DNA of 64,000 nt from Helichrysum umbraculigerum. Taxonomy: Eukaryota > Streptophyta > Magnoliopsida > Asterales > Asteraceae. The notes under the pieces were generated by a model. That model was not told the origin of the DNA, made no database searches, and saw only the letters and a list, made by a program, of their open reading frames with translations. The first letter of the stretch is position 1, and each line of letters opens with the position of its first letter. The translations under genes were made by a program, and so were the position numbers. The stretch spans positions 95,502,337 through 95,566,336 of the forward strand of contig CATIUR010000004.1 of the NCBI GenBank assembly GCA_949592205.1, in the 5' to 3' direction. Of this stretch, positions 1 through 12,977 are shown in pieces.

Positions 1-83
1 CTAGATTTCTATGTAACAAGTACAATATATTTTTATCCATATAATTGACTCAACTATGGGTAATATTGTTTTTCTCGAATCTT
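1..83 (+). repeat. Left arm of an inverted repeat paired with 19228-19311
   Basis: These bases are the reverse complement, with few mismatches, of 19228-19311. The arms face each other across the whole of unit A. The left arm starts at the window edge, so its true outer end is not visible. It could be the terminal inverted repeat of an old composite transposon; no transposase is seen between the arms. Confidence 0.7.
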
Positions 84-721
84 AATTCAAACTCAAACTT
101 ATTTTATAAAGCTTATATGACTAATAACATAGATTCCTTATATGACTAATAACATATATTAATGTAATCAATAGAAATGTGTGAATTTTATTGATGGTCA
201 TAGTAATTATTTATTTAACATGATAAATCTTTAAAATTTGATTAAACCTATTAACAATGTAGATATTTGGAGAAAAGGAAATGAAATTTTTATTTTCTAT
301 TCTTTTATCTAAGTAGAATATCATGAAATAAAATGTAAAGAAAAAAAGAAAAGAAAAGGCTAAGCTCTAAAATAGTAGATGAAAAATTAGTATATAATAT
401 TTTCATTGAGTTGAAATAGTAAATATATGAATTTGAATAGGTTGTGAATAGAGTACAATAACTTTGGTGAGTAAATGTACGAGTTTGAATAGGTTGTGAA
501 TAGTGTTGGTGATTGTATGCATGTAAATATATGAGCACCCAAACATAATGGAATTCATTGAAATTCATGGTCCAATAATGCCTCCATTATTCTTTTGAGG
601 TTACTTGATCTTTAGTATACATGGATCATTAAACTAATAATGGCCATAAAGTTCCACCATTTATGCCAATTAACTGTTACAATAAAATGGGTATAAATTA
701 CCACCAGACTCATCTATATGT

Positions 722-898
722 TTTTGGACTATCTCTGTTTTAAACTCACGAGGTCTAAACTAGACTCATATCTGTTTCAGACTCAAGAAGTCTAATTCTA
801 GACTCGTATCTGTTACCGACTCTTGAAGTCTAATTCTAGACTCTGTTTAGACTCATGAAGTCTAATCCTAGACTCATATCTGTTACAGACTCATGAAG
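722..898 (+). repeat. Minisatellite, about 38-bp unit (GACTCATGAAGTCTAATTC)
   Basis: Four to five degenerate copies of a unit containing GACTCATGAAGTCTAATTC followed by TAGACTCATATCTGTTA. Related arrays lie at 20400-20608 and 21949-22095, so the array moved or was duplicated with the surrounding block. Confidence 0.75.
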
Positions 899-899
899 A

Positions 900-1097
900 G
901 GGTGTTTGGGATTTCTTATTTTACCTACTTATTTGCTTATTGCTTATTTTTACAGCAGATAAACAAAAACAAACACCTTTCAGAAAACTGATTATCTGCT
1001 TATTTCTTAAGGATTAAGCACTTAAAAATAAGTATGTAGACAAATACTTTTTTTTTTAAGCAAGATAGTACTTACAAATAAGCAATCCCAAACACCC
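900..1097. mobile_element. Short TIR element (MITE) in unit A
   Basis: Terminal inverted repeats GGGTGTTTGGGATT and AATCCCAAACACCC flank about 170 bp of AT-rich sequence with no ORF. It interrupts the minisatellite. The same element sits at the same place in unit B (20610-20808), so it was present before the duplication. The superfamily is not certain; the TIR resembles hAT-type MITEs. Confidence 0.7.
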
Positions 1098-1822
1098 CCG
1101 AAGTCTAATTATAGACTCATATCTTATTAGGCACGTGGTTTTGGGTCAGAGATGTTATTAACTTGATGGGCGTACACTCCGTACCTCCTACCAAAATTTC
1201 AAGTGTTCACGGTTCCGTTTGATTTGGTTTTTGGAAAAAATCGAATTGAATATTTCAGTTTTTCAGTAATTAAAACCGTTCGATTTCGGATTCTCTACGA
1301 TTCGGTTTTGCGATTTCGATTCGGTTATTTTCGGTTAATATATGAATTCTAAACTTTCTTTGAAATAAAATTTTTAAGGCAGTTTAATTTTTTTATTTCC
1401 ATTGTATAGTTAATTTATTTGTTCTATTTTATCATGTTTATAGTTTAATTATAAGTATATAGTTATGAATGTAGTTTTTGTTTAGTTAATTAGGAACTAT
1501 GGATTAAACTAGAATATCAAAATTGGTTGATAAAGTATTTGATAAATAATATTATAACACTCCATAATTTAAGACACATTTTTTTTTTTTTACTATTCGG
1601 AAGCGTTATCCCAATTCGAAAAGGTTTACATCATATTGACATAAAAACATCAAACCTTTAACTAATTTTTATACAATAACAAACTTAAAATACTTAGTTA
1701 CAAACAAATATTCAAACTGAGTGTTATTTAACAAAACATGGTATTATCAAAACGATCAGAGTTCCAGTTGTCAAACATTTCTTCAAGCCATCATCACATG
1801 TCCAAATATCTCAAAAGTTAAC

Positions 1823-1863
1823 CTGCAAGATTATGGTGGGGAATTAGCACGAAGCTAAGTGAG
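1823..1863 (-). other. Conserved LTR hairpin + CAGG module (gypsy-1, 3' LTR)
   Basis: On the minus strand: CTCAC, then stem TTAGC, loop TTCGT, stem GCTAA, then CAGG with its CAG at 1823-1825, 21 nt past the stem. The module ends 270 bp from the LTR 3' end. Equivalent modules with different but still paired stems occur in four other LTR families in this window. Confidence 0.6.
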
Positions 1864-2531
1864 TACACTAAGTCTTACAATCTAACTTAGCATAACAATC
1901 AATCACAACAATCAACTAAAATAAACAATCAAAACAGAGGATCGGTGGTTCTTGAGATACCCTCAGTCCGCGGTGGCACTTCAAGAACACTTAATAATCA
2001 ACTGCAGGCCAATACAGAGATTTTACCGATAGTTTATTGCTATCTTTAATCAATATGGACTAATTCACAACGAATGTTCATCCAACCCATAAAGATTAAC
2101 CTATAGCGACTAAACCCAACATAATTGACCTCTATCATTCCAACCTATCATGTAATCATTCACTAGAAATCAATCAATCTATAAATCAACTAGTACTATC
2201 AATAATTCTATCATCAACTTATCAATAATTCAATCAATACTATCAACTTAAAATTGATGTAACTAACTGTTAACACCAAAATTAAACTGTGAGAACCAGT
2301 CCACTCACTTGTCTCGTTTCAGTCTCCAAACTCAAAGATCTTATTTTATTGAGTCTTCGGTGCCTCTGTAAACACAATCAAAACACAAGTTAATAACTTG
2401 TTTCATAATTCAAATTATATCTATACTTAAATACTTACATCAATAATCAAGAAATATCAATGGATAAATGATATAAGTATTGAATTCTAACAATTTCACA
2501 AAACATCAAATTTGTCAAAATAACAAAGACA

Positions 2532-2712
2532 AACGCGATCCAGGTCAGATGTTCGGGATCGCGTTCCCCTTCACAAAAGTTTCTGTTACCGAAAACCACT
2601 GAGCAACGCGATCCGGTTAGTGGGTCAGGATCACGTTCACAAGAAAAAATGCGAAAAATTCAGTTTATAACTACGTAACGCGATCTAGCTCAAGGTGGTG
2701 GGATCGCGTTCG
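2532..2712. repeat. Inverted CG-word array in gypsy-1 3' LTR
   Basis: Three consecutive inverted pairs: AACGCGATCC is followed about 22 bp later by GGATCGCGTT or a one-base variant. Each pair could form a roughly 10-bp stem. The other LTR has the same array at 9206-9386, where the pairs are closer to perfect. Confidence 0.8.
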
Positions 2713-3384
2713 CATGCCCAAAATCACCTGCAACAACCTGCACGAACCCTAACTCCATTTTTACCACAATATCATCATCAAACTCAGATTTGAGCTATTC
2801 CAAGGGTTACACAAACTTCCAATATCATCTAATAGTATCATACAACAAGTATTCAAGCATCAAATCCATATAATTCAACTAAATTCACATATAACCTAAT
2901 TCATTCATTTAGGTTAAACAAGAACTTACTTACATGATAATGAACAAGAAGATGATTATCAAGATGATGATGATGATGAGATTAAGACTTCAATCTTCAA
3001 TCTTGATTTAACTTGATGAATTAATCACTAACTATGTGTGTGAGTGTTTGAGAGGATTTGATACAACGATGAAGAACAAGGAATTAGGATAAAATTTAGG
3101 TCGGTACCTACTTTATTAAACCAACTCATCCTTATTTTTCAGTGTAAATATTATACCCCTTTTGACCTATTGTCTGGAACCTCAATTTCAAATGCGAGAA
3201 AATTATTTTATTTTACCGTCACCTAAAATTATCTAAAACAGCTAACATTTTAATAGTCACAATATTTCCTGAGGCTCGTTTACCTATTAAATTTAAAATC
3301 AAACACAGGTAAAAATTATAAATCGCATAAATAATTTAAAGAAAATACCTTTTTCTTCTAGGCCCGATTTGGGGATGTTACAAA

Positions 3385-3396
3385 TCACCCCTCCTT
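3385..3396 (-). promoter_or_regulatory. Polypurine tract of gypsy-1
   Basis: On the coding strand AAGGAGGGGTGA lies directly upstream of the 3' LTR, the expected place for priming of plus-strand DNA synthesis. Confidence 0.8.
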
Positions 3397-3417
3397 AGAA
3401 AGATTTCGTCTCGAAAT

Positions 3418-6400
3418 CTAACTAGACACAAATAAACTAGGGTATCTAACCCGCATACTCTCCTCCGTTTCCCAAGTGAGATCCGCACCCAAACTATGTT
3501 TCCACTTAACCAAAACCATAGGAATTTCTTTTCTACGTAATTTGGTCACTTTTCTATCTAAAAGCTCGACAGGTTCCTCAACCAATTTCTTACTTGAGTT
3601 AACACGAAGATCTTGCAAGGGAAGGATTTGGGATTGATCCTCCACATTGCATTTTCTTAAATAGCAAACATTAAAAGTATCATGAATACCGGCTAATTCA
3701 GGCGGAAGATCTAAAGAAACCGATTGTTCATTAATCACCTGACGGATTCTAAATGGGCCAATATATCGGGGAGCTAACTTCCCACGTTTACCAAATCTAA
3801 TAACACCCTTCCACGGAGAAACCTTTAAATATACAAGTTCCCCTTCAACAAAAACAACAGGTCGCCTACGTGGGTCAGCATACTGTTTCTGTCTATCACG
3901 TGCTGCTTTCAGTTTCTCACGAGCAATCTTAACTTTGTCAGCTGTAATTTGAACTATATCGGGACCCGCAAACTGTTTTTCTCCCGCTTCTAACCAACAT
4001 GTAGGTGTTCTACAACGGCGCCCATACAACATCTCATATGGCGGCATACCAATGCTAGAATGATAAGAATTATTATAAGCAAACTCTATCAATGGTAAGT
4101 GTGAATCCCAAGAACCGCCATACTCAAGTACACAAGCTCTCAACATATCCTCGAGTGTCTGAATAGTACGCTCTGACTGCCCATCTGTCTGAGGATGATA
4201 AGTTGTGCTAAGATTAACTCTGGTACCTAATTCACGTTGCAAACTCTGCCAAAAACCAGAAACAAACCTGGAATCTCTATCGGAAACAATGGATAAAGGA
4301 ATACCATGTCTAACAACAATCTCATGAATGTACAATTGAGCAAGTCGAGTCAAAGATGCCGTCTCACTGGTGGCTAGAAAATGTGCACTCTTGGTTAATC
4401 TATCAACTATCACCCATATCATATCATTACCTTTTTGAGTGCGGGGAAATTTGGTAACGAAATCCATAGTAATGTGCTCCCATTTCCATTCCAGAATATC
4501 TAACTGTTTCAATGAACCATAGGGCTTCTGATGTTCTGCTTTAACCTGGGAACATATATGACAAGTCTCCACCATTCGAGCAACATCGGTTTTCATAGTT
4601 GGCCACCAATACAATGGTTTCGAATCATTGTACATTTTCGTACTCCCTGGATGAACAGATAACCTCGATTTGTGTGCCTCTGACAATATCAAATCCCGAA
4701 GTCCCCCAATCAATGGAACCCAAACCCGTGACTGGAAAGTTTTCAATCCTCGAGAATCATCAATCAATAAATCTTTCCGTTTCAACAAAATCTCAAATTT
4801 TAAATTTTGATTCAACAATGCCTCTAACTGTGCAGCTTTCAACTGAGAAATCAAATCAGAAGATATTTCTAAACGCATAAAATAAATTCGGTCGGAAGGT
4901 ACATTTTGGCTTAAAGCATCGGCAACCACATTAGCTTTACCCGGATGATATCGGATTTCACAGTCATAATCCTTAATCAACTCCAACCATCGGCGCTGTC
5001 TCATATTAAGTTCTTTCTGAGTAAACATATACTGGAGGCTTTTATGATTTGTACATACAACACAACTAGTACCGTATAAATAGTGTCTCCAGATTTTCAA
5101 CGCAAACACCACAGCTGCAAGCTCTAAATCGTGAGTAGGATAATTTCTTTCATGAGTTTTAAGCTGACGAGAAGCATATGCAATAACACGATCATGTTGC
5201 ATCAAAACAGCACCCAAACCCGCATGAGAAGCATCACAATAAACCACAAAATTATCAGAACCGTCAGGTAGTGCTAACACTGGAGCCTGACACAACAACT
5301 GTTTAAGAGTCTGAAAAGATGATTCCTGTTGATCACTCCACTCAAATTTAACATCTTTCCTAGTTAACTTAGTTAACGGGCCAGCAATTTTGGAAAAATC
5401 TTTGATAAACTTCCGATAATACCCTGCTAAACCAAGAAAACTTTTAATCTCAGAAGGAGTTTTAGGAGCATTCCAATTCATAACGGCTTCCACTTTAGAA
5501 GGATCCACTTTGACTCCATATTTACAAATAATATGACCAAGAAACTGTACCTCTCGAAGCCAAAATTCACACTTGGAAAATTTTGCATAAAGACTTTCTC
5601 TTTTAAAAATATCAAGAATCAATCTCAAATGATGTTCATGCTCAACCTCCCACTTAGAATAAATCAAGATATCGTCAATAAATACAATCACAAACTTGTT
5701 TAGAAAAGGTCGACAAACTCGATTCATTAAATCCATGAAAATAGCAGGAGCATTTGTCAATCCAAAAGGCATAACTAAAAACTCATAATGATCGTACCGG
5801 GTACGAAAAGCAGTCTTAGGAACATCTTCCTCACGAACTCGTACCTGATGATAACCGGATCTCAAATCAATCTTAGAAAAATAGGATGATCCCTGTAACT
5901 GATCGAATAGCTCATCAATTCTAGGCAATGGATATTTGTTTTTCACCGTTCTTTTATTGAGCTCTCTATAATCAATACACATTCGCAAAGTACCATCCTT
6001 TTTCTTTACAAACAAAACCGGAGCACCCCACGGGGAAGAACTCGGTCGAATAAACCCTTTATCTAACAGTTCCTGAATTTGACCCATCATCTCACGGATT
6101 TCAGAAGGAGCTAATCTATAAGGAGACTTAGCTACAGGAGTCGAACCAGGAATCAAATCAATCTGAAATTCTACATCTCTTACAGGGGGTAAACCAGGTA
6201 ATTCATCCGGAAAAACTTTCGGGTATTCAGAAACCACCGAAAAATTGGACAAAGATTTCTTTTCTAACTTGCTATCTATCACATATGCCAAATAAGAATC
6301 ACATCCCTTAGATAGAGATTTCCTAGCTTTCAACAAAGAAATCAATGGTAGACTACCTTTTACTCGTTCTCCTCGAGCCATGACGTATGACCCATCAGAA

Positions 6401-8058
6401 ATCGGAATTCTTATAATCTTTTTATGACAATCAATGTTGGCTTTATTCAAATTTAACCAATCCATACCAATAACTACATCGAAACTAGGAATTGGCATTA
6501 ACAAAAAGGAGACTAGGAAATTATGACCCTCAATAAGTATACTAGCTTCAGCTACCGATGTGGTAACAGGAACTAATTTACCGTCAGTAATTTCAACTTC
6601 TAAAGGTTTAACAATCAAAGAGGGGATCAATTTCAGTCTATCACAAAAGTTCACAGATATAAACGAACAATTGGCACCAGAATCAAACAATACACAAGCT
6701 GGTACAGAATTTATGAGAAATGTACCAGTGATGACATCTTCAGTGGTGACAGCCTCATCAACTGTCATTCGGAAAGCTCGGCTAGCGGCTACAGGAGGAT
6801 TCTTCCTCTTTTGACCAGAAGATGACGAACCTTTACCCGTACCCATACTCTGTCTCTTCGCCTCTGGACAATCCCCTGCACGATGCCCTTCTTTATGGCA
6901 ATTCCAACACACGCTATTTGGGTAGGTACAATCTTTTGCAGCGTGACCAAAAATTCCACACTTAACACATCTAGATGTCTGGGGAGTACAAGGACCATTA
7001 TGCCTAGCCCGACATCTATTACAATAGTTACTATCCGTTGGAATACCAGAATTCGATCTCCTATTTTGTTGACTACCTTGACCTTTCTGTTTACTCGAAG
7101 AATCTCATTTGTTTTTCTGTGAATACCTTTCTTTATTCATCACTCTTTTAGCCATAATGTCCCCATCAACCGAACGAGCTAAATCATAAGCTTGAGGAAG
7201 TGAACCTGCTAGTCTCACTGTGGTACGGTAATCAGGAGGTAATGTTTTCACAAAGTGATCAATTTTGGTCCGGTCAGTCGGAACCCACTGTTGTACAAAC
7301 CGCAATTTATCTGAAAACTGCTTAATTAGTTCATCAATTGTCATTTGATCAGTCTTTTGTAAATCAAGAAACTCTTGTCTAATCCGTGAAAGATTATACT
7401 CCGAGCAAAATTGCTTACAAATTTCAGCATGAAAATCTGGCCATCTTATATCATTCAACTGTTGTGGAGATAATGGTGCAGTAATCGAATCCCACCATGA
7501 CATGGCTTGACCCTTTAACAACTGAACCGCATAAGGTACCTTATCCTCCTCCTCACAATGACATACATTTAATTTTCTCTCAACATCACGAAGCCAGTCA
7601 AGAGTGACCGTAGAATCGGTACTTCCAGAATATACTGAAGGATTGCATGACATAAAGGTTTTAAGGGAGCAACCTTTCTTCAACTGTTGGAAAGGTGGAA
7701 TAGGTATTTGATAACTAGTATAACCAGACGAAGGAAAAGGACCCGAGGCCTGATAAGTATAACCCTGTTGCTGCTGTTGTGAAATAAAAGGATTAGATAC
7801 CGGAATCCGTGTAGAAGATACAATAGGTGGTACATTAGTCACAATATGGGGACGAGTAGAAACTGGATGTTGAGAAGATCCAGCTTGTTCTCTCTAAAGT
7901 TCCAAAACTCTATTCTCCAATCTCATAATATACTCCTGATCAGTTTCGGTTTCTCCACCGGCTAAATTAGATGTACCATTATGACCCTGGTTCTCTGGTG
8001 GTGCATCTGTCCGCGAAGTATCATTGAGAGTATGGGAAGGTGGCTCATTATCCGCCAT
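3418..8058 (-). pseudogene. gypsy-1 gag-pol polyprotein with two in-frame stop codons
   Basis: One reading frame runs from about 8058 to 3418 (about 1547 codons) with stops TAG at 7894-7896 and TGA at 7105-7107, both in the gag part. Order on the coding strand: gag; Cys/His zinc-knuckle motifs, the last beginning CWNCHKEGH; aspartic protease (DSGA); reverse transcriptase (FIDD); RNase H (YCDAS); integrase with an HHCC finger and a DDE core (SDRDSRF, HPQTDGQSER); GKRGKLAPRYIGPF; and a C-terminal chromodomain-like tail near residue 1100 of the pol segment. The order places it in the chromovirus branch of Ty3/gypsy, probably Tekay. From the protease to the end the frame is open. I chose ATG 8058 (MADN); an ATG 27 bp upstream, in the same frame, is also possible. 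The stops make a functional polyprotein unlikely. Confidence 0.9.
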
Positions 8059-8213
8059 ACCTGTCATCACATCACATCTCAACATTCGTTAATTGTTAGT
8101 ACTAGAACTAACCAAATCAACTATCATAACTAATCCCCACCACAAGAAATGTTTGACCAACATGACTAAGTTTAGGATTGAACACTTTAAATGCTCAATT
8201 CACCTAAACTTAC

Positions 8214-8225
8214 GCTCTGATACCA
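8214..8225 (-). promoter_or_regulatory. Primer-binding site of gypsy-1 (tRNA-iMet)
   Basis: TGGTATCAGAGC on the coding strand, 3 bp inside the 5' LTR, is the standard plant complement of the initiator-Met tRNA 3' end. Confidence 0.92.
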
Positions 8226-8496
8226 ACTTATAACACTCCATAATTTAAGACACATTTTTTTTTTTTACTATTCGGAAGCGTTATCCCAATTCGAAAAGGT
8301 TTACATCATATTGACATAAAACATCAAACCTTTAACTAATTTTTATACAATAACAAACTTAAAATACTTAGTTACAAACAAATATTCAAACTGAGTGTTA
8401 TTTAACAAAACATGGTATTATCAAAACGATCAGAGTTCCAGCTGTCAAACATTTCTTCAAGCCATCATCACATGTCCAAATATCTCAAAAGTTAAC

Positions 8497-8537
8497 CTGC
8501 AAGATTATGGTGGGGAATTAGCACGAAGCTAAGTAAG
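8497..8537 (-). other. Conserved LTR hairpin + CAGG module (gypsy-1, 5' LTR)
   Basis: Same as in the 3' LTR: stem TTAGC/GCTAA at 8518-8532 and CAG at 8497-8499 on the minus strand, spacing 21 nt. Confidence 0.6.
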
Positions 8538-9205
8538 TACACTAAGTCTTACAATCTAACTTAGCATAACAATCAATCACAACAATCAACTAAAATAAAC
8601 AATCAAAACAGAGGATCGGTGGTTCTTGAGATACCCTCAGTCCGCGGTGGCACTCCAAGAACACTTAATAATCAACTGTAGGACAATACAGAGATTTTAC
8701 CGATAGTTTATTGCTATCTTTAATCAATATGGACTAATTCACAACGAATGTTCATCCAACCCATAAAGATTAACCTATAGCGACTAAACCCAACATAATT
8801 GACCTCTATCATTCCAACCTATCATGGAATCATTCACTAGAAATCAATCAATCTATAAATCAACTAGTACTATCAATAATTCTATCATCAACTTATCAAT
8901 AATTCAATCAATACTATCAACTTAAAATTGATGTAACTAACTGTTAACACCAAAATTAAACTGTGAGAACCAGTCCACTCACTTGTCTCGTTTCAGTCTC
9001 CAAACTCAAAGATCTTATTTTATTGAGTCTTCGGTGCCTCTGTAAACACAATCAAAACACAAGTTAATAACTTGTTTCATAATTCAAATTATATCTATAC
9101 TTAAATACTTACATCAATAATCAAGAAATATCAATGGATAAATGATATAAGTATTGAATTCTAACAATTTCACAAAACATCAAATTTGTCAAAATAACAA
9201 AGACA

Positions 9206-9386
9206 AACGCGATCCAGGTCAGATGTTCGGGATCGCGTTCCCCTTCACAAAAGTTTCTGTTACCGAAAACCACTGAGCAACGCGATCCGGTTAGTGGGTC
9301 AGGATCGCGTTCACAAGAAAAAATGCGAAAAATTCAGTTTATAACTACGTAACGCGATCCAGCTCAAGGTGGTGGGATCGCGTTCG
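9206..9386. repeat. Inverted CG-word array in gypsy-1 5' LTR
   Basis: Three inverted pairs of AACGCGATCC and GGATCGCGTT spaced 70-75 bp apart. Confidence 0.8.
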
Positions 9387-11248
9387 CATGCCCAAAATCA
9401 CCTGCAACAACCTGCACGAACCCTAACTCCATTTTTACCACAATATCATCATCAAACTCAGATTTGAGCTATTCCAAGGGTTACACAAACTTCCAATATC
9501 ATCTAATAGTATCATACAACAAGTATTCAAGCATCAAATCCATATAATTCAACTAAATTCACATATAACCTAATTCATTCATTTAGGTTAAACAAGAACT
9601 TACTTACATGATAATGAACAAGAAGATGATTATCAAGATGATGATGATGATGAGATTAAGACTTCAATCTTCAATCTTGATTTAACTTGATGAATTAATT
9701 ACTAACTATGTGTGTGAGTGTTTGAGAGGATTTGATACAACGATGAAGAACAAAGAATTAGGATAAAATTTAGGTCGGTACCTACTTTATTAAACCGACT
9801 CATCCTTATTTTTCAGTGTAAATATTATACCCCTTTTGACCTATTGTCTGGAACCTCAATTTCATTTGCGAGAAAATTATTTAATTTTACCGTCACCTAA
9901 AATTATCTAAAACAGCTAACATTTCAATAGTCACAATATTTCCTGAGGCTCATTTACCTATTAAATTTAAAATCAAACACAGGTAAAAATTATAAATCGC
10001 ATAAATAATTTAAAGAACATACCTTTTTCTTCTAGGCCCGATTTGGGGGTGTTACAAATATTGTACTAATTATATGTGACACTCCTCCAAATTAGGTATA
10101 TAATTATACTTAATTACATGCATTTCTTACGCTAATTCCCTACGATTGTGTTAACATAAACTTTTGATGTGATGTGAGTCTAGCGAGCCCAAAACAATAA
10201 TACATGAAGTATTACATAAATTGTAATTTATAAAATTACGCGATTTTTAGCTGAAAAGTTACCGAATACGCGTCCGAATGAAAGCGACAAAATAACTAAC
10301 GAAAGTCGGTGACAAAATATATAATTAATAATTCGATTATTAATTACGAGTGTTTATATATCTATAACATATAGATAAAGTGGTTCAAATATACGTTTAA
10401 CATAAAACGTATTATAACACGAACAGAAACAATTCTAAAACGCGCATACGACGTCGAATCATAAAAATACAAATTTTCTCGTTCGTTTGGAAGAAGTTAG
10501 AACATTACTTCAAAATATGAAATCCTAAATTTACTAAAAATTGGCGCTCAATTAACTGCGCGCAGTAAAATGTACAAAAATGTACAACTATCAAAAATAA
10601 TGATAACCTCATTATTCTGAAAACATATTACGAACCAGGAGAGCATCTACAAAATAAAAATATAAAATGTTAACTTTTATATTGCTATAATTATACCCGT
10701 ACTCGAAATTGAGGTGCCAAAATTTGGCACCTACCGTCAATAATTGAGGAGACCGATTCATTTTAAACCATACTCCCTCCCTCACTTCGATCATTCTGCA
10801 AAACACACAACCATTATTCATTTTCTTTCTCTCAAAAATTTTAACAAGATCAAAGGCAGCAGAAGTAGTAGAACACAAGGCCAGAAGCTTCATCATCATC
10901 ATCATCATCATCATCGTTCACCATTTCTCATCATCATTTCTCATTGTAAGAAAACTTTCAATCTTTGTTTCTTTACTTAAATTTCGTATATATATGGTGA
11001 TAACATAACATAATCAAAGCATGTAACACACAAACTTGAAGATTGATGATTTGTTCTTGAAAATGGTTTTAAAACCCAAAACTTCAAATGCAAAATCGAT
11101 ACATGAAAACATGTTATAATGATGTTATAAGTTGTTAAAATGCTATATATTGATAGTATAAACGTTTGGGTTTGATGTACAAATGATTTGAAACCCAAAA
11201 CATTCGAGTTCATATACACTCTGCACGAACAGAACCTGCAAAACCTTT

Positions 11249-11642
11249 GAATCCGGCGGATTCAAGCGAATCCGGCGGATTCCCAGACCGAAGCTCAGAT
11301 GAATCCGGCGTATTCACGGGAATACGGCGGATTCCCATTATTAAACCAGTCGAATACGGCATATTCCTTCGAATACGGCGTATTCCCACCTCTGACCGCA
11401 CACAAACCTTCGGCTAAAACGATGAACGAGTAAAAGACACGGGTGAATACGGCGGATTCAAATGAATCCGGCGTATTCCAAAGCTTCACACGAACCATCT
11501 GATGAACACACACGAATCCGGCGTATTCGATTCAATCCGGCGGATTCCCCCGAACTTGATTGAATACGGCGGATTCACTCGAATCCGGCGTATTCCGATT
11601 TTTGACTTAAATCCGGCGGATTCTTTTAAATCCGGCGGATTC
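11249..11642. repeat. Array of 14 near-palindromes GAATMCGGCGKATTC
   Basis: Fourteen copies of a 15-bp near-palindrome, with M = A/C and K = G/T, mostly 18-60 bp apart and separated by unrelated sequence. The word is absent from the other LTR families here. Confidence 0.9.
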
Positions 11643-12930
11643 CCGTGTCTGGTCAACAACTTGACTTTTAACTTAAAACACAAAGCAATTCCGTTAACGA
11701 CTACAATTGTACAAGACATATACGAGACATGATAAATTGTTGAATGACACTATAAAACGAGACAAACTATGATTACGGACATTGGACTTATTTAATGCGT
11801 ACGAACAATAATATATATATGCGAGAATATATATATGCAACTATATAAGTATATATGTATATATGCTTACACATTTTGGACGATTCGACAAACAAACATA
11901 ACTTGGGAAAATATTATTTATTTTCAAACAACAATCATCAACGACATACACAACTTAAGAAATTGATAATTTCTTTAAACAAACAAATTATTAACGTAAG
12001 TAAATAAAGTACTTATAGTTAATACATTATTGTGTATAGGTTGACTACGTTTGGGCTACGCTATCTTATCTCGCTAGCATTCACATCCGAGCACCTACAG
12101 TGAGTTCACAAACCCCTTTTCAATGTTTTAATGTTTTAAAACCTCGGGGTGGAAAACATAGAAATCGTATGTATATTTGCATGCGACAACTGTTTGAATA
12201 CTTGATGTATTTACTTAAACTATTGATGAAATGAGATTTCATGTTGTGACTGATTAAATACTGTACGTATTTGCTTAAACTGTTTATGAAGGGGTACTTC
12301 ATACTTGAACTATTTGTGAAAGGGTATTTCACACAACTATCTGAACTATGTTTTTATGAAATGTTTTTCATAACTATTTTGGGAATTTAGGCAACGAATC
12401 TTGGTACAGATCTAGGCTGAACGATGTAGTGCATAAAAGACCTTATGACTACAGACTATAACCATTAGCTAAGTGACTCTAGCCACTGAGTATACGGATA
12501 GTACTATCGCCGTGACGACCCTCCTATGGATTTGGGAGCGTATACTTAATTGTCCAGCATGGCAAACAACAACAGATTAGGGTTGTGGTTTGGTTATAGG
12601 GTTAGATCGGGTTACCTTACTTGACAGGTTTAGCTCACCTTTCAAGGGATCACCGTCTAAATGTTCCCACAAAACTATTGTTTAGGAAGTGATTTCCTAC
12701 GTACACTGATTTGGAAATGTTAATCCTTATTTAGGTTAACTTGTGTTTCCTGCTGATAACTGATTTGGGAAATGTTATTTGTTAATAACTTGTGTTTCCT
12801 ACTACAACTACAACTGATTTGGGAAATGTTATTCGTTAATAACTTGTGTTTCCTACTTGATAAACAACACTTATTGGAAATGTTATTCTTAAATGTTTAA
12901 CTTGTGTTTCCTACATAACGAACAAACTTG

Positions 12931-12977
12931 TGAATTCACTCAACAATTTTGTTGACGTTTTACTCTATGTTTTTCAG
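12931..12977 (+). other. Conserved LTR hairpin + CAGG module (solo LTR 1)
   Basis: TTCACT, stem CAACA, loop ATTT, stem TGTTG (12941-12954), GAC, then CAGG with its CAG ending 12977, 23 nt past the stem and 384 bp from the LTR 3' end. Confidence 0.6.

Larger units (their letters stand above)
311..1552 (+). repeat. Unit A of a direct AT-rich duplication (copy of 19975-21290)
   Basis: From about 311 to the gypsy insertion point this block matches 19975 onward in the same orientation, with scattered substitutions and small indels. Both copies contain the GACTCATGAAGTCTAATTC minisatellite, the same internal MITE and a TCGGTT-rich stretch. The match resumes after the inserted elements at 10062-10074, 13367-13410 and 19165-19227. 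No host gene is seen in it; the short ORF on the minus strand near 305-568 recurs in unit B as part of the repeat and has no recognisable domain. Confidence 0.8.
1553..3382 (-). repeat. 3' LTR of gypsy-1 (1830 bp)
   Basis: Nearly identical to 8229-10056. Lies downstream of pol on the coding strand. Contains three inverted word pairs of the form ACGCGATCC...GGATCGCGT (2532-2712) and the YTCAC-hairpin-CAGG module at 1823-1863. Confidence 0.95.
1553..10056 (-). mobile_element. Ty3/gypsy LTR retrotransposon (chromovirus, Tekay-like), gypsy-1
   Basis: Two LTRs (1553-3382 and 8229-10056) flank a minus-strand gag-pol region. The element is bounded by a perfect 5-bp target duplication, AATAT, at 1548-1552 and 10057-10061. 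The unoccupied site survives in unit B near 21258-21275. On the coding strand the LTRs begin TGTAACA and end TTATA. By eye I count about 20 differences between the LTRs over about 1830 bp, so the insertion is fairly recent but not brand new. Its gag-pol frame has two nonsense codons, so this copy is probably not autonomous. Confidence 0.95.
8229..10056 (-). repeat. 5' LTR of gypsy-1 (1828 bp)
   Basis: Partner of 1553-3382. On the coding strand it contains a donor-like GTAAGTAAG after a leader that begins near the cluster of ATGATGATG triplets (9640-9655), then the CG-word array (9206-9386), then the hairpin module (8497-8537). Confidence 0.95.

Noticed and set aside
305..568. 87-codon minus-strand ORF, repeated near 19973-20230
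   Set aside because: The two copies simply reflect the unit A/B duplication; the product is low-complexity without a domain and the copies differ by indels.
10612..10914. 100-codon ORF starting with a Met run in solo LTR 1
   Set aside because: The Met run is a CAT microsatellite read backwards; no family and located within an LTR leader.
11249..11642. CRISPR-like array of regularly repeated palindromes
   Set aside because: Spacing is irregular, repeats are only 15 bp, and this is a plant LTR.
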